DNA of 12,063 nucleotides, from positions 1 through 12,063 of the forward strand of contig JAUVVP010000016.1 of NCBI GenBank assembly GCA_030604585.1. Direction: 5' to 3'. How positions within the stretch are numbered: the first letter of the stretch is position 1; each line of letters starts with the position of its first letter. Position numbers and translations under genes: made by a program. The notes beneath the pieces were generated by a model. That model did not search any database, was not told where the DNA came from, and was given only the letters and a program-made list of their open reading frames with translations. The stretch comes from Planctomycetota bacterium. GTDB lineage: Bacteria; Planctomycetota; Brocadiia; SM23-32. Below are positions 11,149 through 12,063 of the stretch, piece by piece.

Positions 11149-11862
11149 ATGGCGAGAGTGGCCGTCGTCTTCCCGGCCTACAACGAGGAACGCCACGTGG
11201 AAGAGGCGGTCGAGGCGGCGCTGGCCGCCGGCGTCGGGCGCGTGGTCTGCGTCAACGACTGCTCGACCGACGCCACCGGGGCGATCATCGGGCACCTGGC
11301 TCGCGACAGGCGCATAGAGGCCTGCCACCACGAGGTCAACCAGGGCAAACAGGCGGCCGTCAAGCACGGCCTGGAAGCTGTCGTGCAGCATCGGGACGTC
11401 GAGGCCGTCGCCGTGCTCGACGCGGACATGCAGGACGACCCGGCGCTGCTGCCCGGGCTCTGCCATCACGTCGGGCCTTATGATCTGGTCATCGGCTACC
11501 GGGGCCGGGGCGACATGCCCCCCGTCAGGCGCATGGCCAACCTGCTGGCCAACGCGCCCTACCGCGTGCTTGCCGGCATCGGCCTCCACGACATCCAGAG
11601 CGGCTACCGCGTCTACTGCCGCGAGGCGGCGCAGTACCTGGCCCGCCATCTGGCCGTGCGGGGCGGCTACACCTTCGAGCACACCTCGATGCTCCTCTTC
11701 GGCAGGCTGGCCGCCCGGCGAAGGCGCGACTTCAAGATCGCCGAAGTCCAGGTTCCCTACACCTATGAGGATGCAAAGAGCAGCATCAAGCTGAAGGACA
11801 ACCTGCAACTGACCTGGGCCGCCGTCTACCACGCCGCGGCCCTGGCACGGCTGCGGCGATAG
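11149..11862 (+). CDS. family 2 glycosyltransferase, DPM-like
   Basis: This 237-residue protein is a GT-A fold glycosyltransferase of family 2, of the dolichol/polyprenyl-phosphate mannosyl- or glucosyltransferase type. It opens VAVVFPAYNEERHVEEAVEA, followed by CVNDCSTDATG, NQGKQAAVKHG, the DXD-containing LDADMQDDPALLPG that binds the metal and nucleotide sugar, then LHDIQSGYRVY and a final PYTYEDAKSSIKLKDNLQ region. No C-terminal membrane span is seen. The start at 11149 gives the normal family N-terminus but has only AAGGA 2 nt upstream; the in-frame ATG at 11101, with TTAGGAG 10 nt upstream, would add 16 residues and is a real alternative. The membrane protein gene begins 9 bp after the stop, so they probably form an operon for lipid-linked sugar transfer at the membrane. 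Confidence 0.9.
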   Translation: MARVAVVFPAYNEERHVEEAVEAALAAGVGRVVCVNDCSTDATGAIIGHLARDRRIEACHHEVNQGKQAAVKHGLEAVVQHRDVEAVAVLDADMQDDPALLPGLCHHVGPYDLVIGYRGRGDMPPVRRMANLLANAPYRVLAGIGLHDIQSGYRVYCREAAQYLARHLAVRGGYTFEHTSMLLFGRLAARRRRDFKIAEVQVPYTYEDAKSSIKLKDNLQLTWAAVYHAAALARLRR

Positions 11863-11871
11863 GAACGCACC

Positions 11872-12063
11872 ATGGCCCGACGCCGGACTATCATCATCGC
11901 GCTGGCCAAGGTCCTGGCCGTTCTCATCGTCCTCGCCCTGCTGTACTACGTGCTCAGACGCATCGGCTTCGGCACGATACAGGCGGCGATGCGGCGCGTG
12001 CGTCCCCGCTCGGTGGGCGCCGCGGCTCTGCTGTACTTCGGGGTGTTCCTGCTCTGGTCGTTC
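11872..12063 (+). CDS. LPG-synthase-type / UPF0104 membrane protein, 3' end missing
   Basis: The first 64 codons of a membrane protein run off the window. After MARRR comes a hydrophobic segment (about 7-28), then the linker RRIGFGTIQAAMRRVRPRSV and the beginning of a second span (48-64). This spacing and the 'G...A.....P' linker resemble the start of the lysylphosphatidylglycerol synthase transmembrane (UPF0104) family, whose members often sit next to family 2 glycosyltransferases. It starts 9 bp after the glycosyltransferase stop; GGAAC at 11863-11867 is a weak ribosome-binding site. The family call is moderate because only the first part is visible. Confidence 0.7.
   Translation, partial: MARRRTIIIALAKVLAVLIVLALLYYVLRRIGFGTIQAAMRRVRPRSVGAAALLYFGVFLLWSF

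Overview
The window is a GC-rich bacterial segment carrying mostly complete genes, with a cut acyl carrier protein gene at the left edge and a cut membrane protein gene at the right edge. The mix of genes fits a planctomycete-like or related environmental bacterium, although this is an inference without any database search. Those genes are a DUF2089 regulator with SHOCT-like partners, a very hydrophobic protein resembling the OPT-like DUF6785/DUF6784 group, a stand-alone RtcA, a class V aminotransferase, and a DPM-type glycosyltransferase followed by an LPG-synthase-type membrane protein. Short palindromic and MITE-like repeats in the intergenic spaces agree with this. Several genes use many AUA and AGG codons despite the high GC content.

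Left part (1-2650): the end of an acyl carrier protein gene, then nagB (glucosamine-6-phosphate deaminase), a clear intrinsic terminator, and a MATE-family efflux transporter. An AT-rich island follows, holding a near-consensus sigma-70 promoter (TTGACA, 17 bp, TATATT).

That promoter drives a tight three-gene operon (2718-3815): a zinc-ribbon/HTH DUF2089 protein, an 85-residue single-span membrane protein, and a SHOCT-like (YvlB/LiaX-type N-terminus) protein. The three proteins share sequence modules. The tail of the first resembles the head of the third, and both the beginning and the end of the second resemble parts of the third. They probably act together, perhaps at the envelope.

Middle and right (3742-11077): two places show the same unusual layout. 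The 3' end of a gene plus its downstream palindromic repeat occurs twice in direct orientation, and a single membrane-protein gene sits between the copies. Cassette 1 has 218-bp repeats at 3742-3959 and 4841-5058 around a four-span membrane protein (4221-4778). Cassette 2 has repeats of 265 and 234 bp at 8189-8453 and 10844-11077 around a 637-residue transporter-like protein (8917-10830). The right copies carry orphaned gene tails: 23 codons of the SHOCT-like gene and 18 codons of the aminotransferase gene. In cassette 2 the repeat includes a MITE-like element with imperfect terminal inverted repeats, and its internal hairpin has different but still self-complementary arms in the two copies.

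Between the cassettes lie rtcA (RNA 3'-terminal phosphate cyclase, minus strand, with its last 19 codons inside the repeat) and, divergently, an aldo/keto reductase-aminotransferase gene pair. The right edge holds a family 2 glycosyltransferase and, 9 bp later, the start of an LPG-synthase-type membrane protein, probably a lipid or envelope glycosylation operon. No RNA gene, CRISPR array, transposase or integrase is visible.
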